Shown here one piece after another: positions 29,732 to 30,399 of a DNA stretch of 30,399 nucleotides (the first letter of the stretch is position 1; the number at the start of each line of letters is the position of its first letter). A program made the translations under genes and the position numbers. The DNA is from JBBQAA01 sp038276395 (lineage in GTDB: Bacteria > Actinomycetota > Thermoleophilia > Solirubrobacterales > Solirubrobacteraceae). Location: positions 1 through 30,399 of the forward strand of contig JBBQAA010000069.1 of assembly GCA_038276395.1 (NCBI GenBank). The letters run 5' to 3'. The notes beneath the pieces were generated by a model. That model had not been told where the DNA came from and made no database searches. It saw nothing but the letters and a program-made list of their open reading frames with translations.

Positions 29732-30399
29732 TGGCTCCAGGGCCCGTTTCACCTCGGAGGAGATCTTCTCATCGGCGGGCAGTGGCGTAACGACCTCCGC
29801 TGGAGGGGCCTGGAGCACGTGGTCCCGGCCGACATGGCCGGACTCCGCGTCCTCGACGCGGGTTCCAACGCGGGATACGACCCGTTCATGTTCCGCAAGC
29901 GCGGTGCGAGCTATGTGCTGGCGTGCGAGCCGTTCGACTTCCACCGCCAGGCGACCTTCCTTGAATCTGTCTACGAGAGCGGTGTCGACTTCCAGCGAAT
30001 CGGGTGGCAGGATCTGCATCCCGAGGTCCACGGGCGCTTCGATTACATCCACTGCCATGGGGTGCTCTACTACGAGCCGCATCCCACGCTGCTCATCGAG
30101 CGCCTCCGCTCGATGCTCGCCGAGGGCGGGACGCTCCTCTTCGGCTCGATGTTGCTCGAGGATCCGCTCCTGTCCGAGTACGCGCGCTTCGTGCCTCGTA
30201 GCTACTACGGAGACGACACCTGGTGGTGGGTGCCGGGTCGCCTGGTCATGCGCTGGATGCTCGAGACGTCGGGGTTCGACGTACACGAGCTCTCGGTCAG
30301 CCCCGGCCCCCCCGGCGAGTTCCCGACGGTCAACGGCTACTTCCTCGGAACGGCCGGCGAGCCGGTGCTCCCGCCGCTGGATCTGCTCGGATCGCGCAC
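29732..30399 (+). CDS. CmoB/DUF1698-like methyltransferase, partial (runs off the window)
   Basis: An open plus-strand frame reads WLQGPFHLGGDLLIGGQWRN, then motif I LRVLDAGSNAGYDPFMFRKRGA, the strand-2 acidic ACEPFDFH, FDYIHCHGVLYYEPHP, the LRSMLAEGGTLLFGSMLL turn and TWWWVPGRLVMRWMLETSGF. The pattern resembles tRNA (mo5U34) methyltransferase CmoB and the DUF1698 enzymes common in glycan loci; a small-molecule or sugar substrate is as likely as tRNA here. No good start codon lies in frame near the expected N-terminus (first in-frame GTG at 29819, ATG at 29834), so the 5' end seems cut at the same junction as the neighbouring fragment. The 3' end lies beyond the window. Confidence 0.65.

Overview
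The window is one very GC-rich, densely coded bacterial segment of about 30 kb. Three things point to an actinomycete-grade bacterium, probably of the deep-branching Thermoleophilia/Solirubrobacterales type: GC- or GTG-biased codons and starts almost throughout, a vitamin B12-dependent class II ribonucleotide reductase, and start codons preceded by a -10 box rather than a Shine-Dalgarno sequence. The lineage is an inference from style; no marker gene here settles it.

Positions 1-8500 hold housekeeping genes: tRNA-Thr(CGT), a ChaB-like protein, a PHP-domain phosphoesterase, DNA polymerase III delta' (holB), thymidylate kinase (tmk), UDP-glucose 4-epimerase (galE), an unrecognised coiled-coil protein, a frameshifted TPR-like membrane protein gene, and nrdJ with a long, hairpin-rich leader and a strong terminator. 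Thymidylate kinase, delta' and NrdJ all serve DNA precursor supply or replication.

Positions 8500-12000 are the accessory, decaying part: a dead IS630-type element with recognisable terminal inverted repeats flanked by TA, a Tat-exported ferritin-like protein with a full set of apparent di-iron ligands, and a multiply frameshifted, truncated membrane sensor gene. Positions 11900-17000 carry membrane and transport functions: a formate/nitrite-type channel overlapping a DedA protein, an autoregulated MarR-MFS efflux pair with a clear palindromic operator, a second DedA protein and heme A synthase (ctaA).

Positions 17000-29100 form a cell-surface polysaccharide locus: a Wzt-like ATPase with a C-terminal substrate-recognition-type domain, its Wzm-like permease, a two-domain rhamnan-type glycosyltransferase, a small coiled-coil protein, a bitopic protein of unknown role, a DUF2142-type polytopic membrane protein, a MurJ/MVF-like flippase, a methyltransferase, three GT2 glycosyltransferases and a DUF2304 protein. 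GalE (upstream) could supply UDP-galactose. The right edge (29335-30399) has two methyltransferase genes facing away from each other that both appear to lose their 5' ends at one junction.

The most general unusual signal is regulatory. Many genes have a TANNNT-like box 6-8 nt before a GTG, ATG or TTG start, which suggests leaderless transcription, and several divergent pairs pack two such promoters into less than 35 bp. I found no CRISPR array, prophage or clearly new multi-gene defence system.
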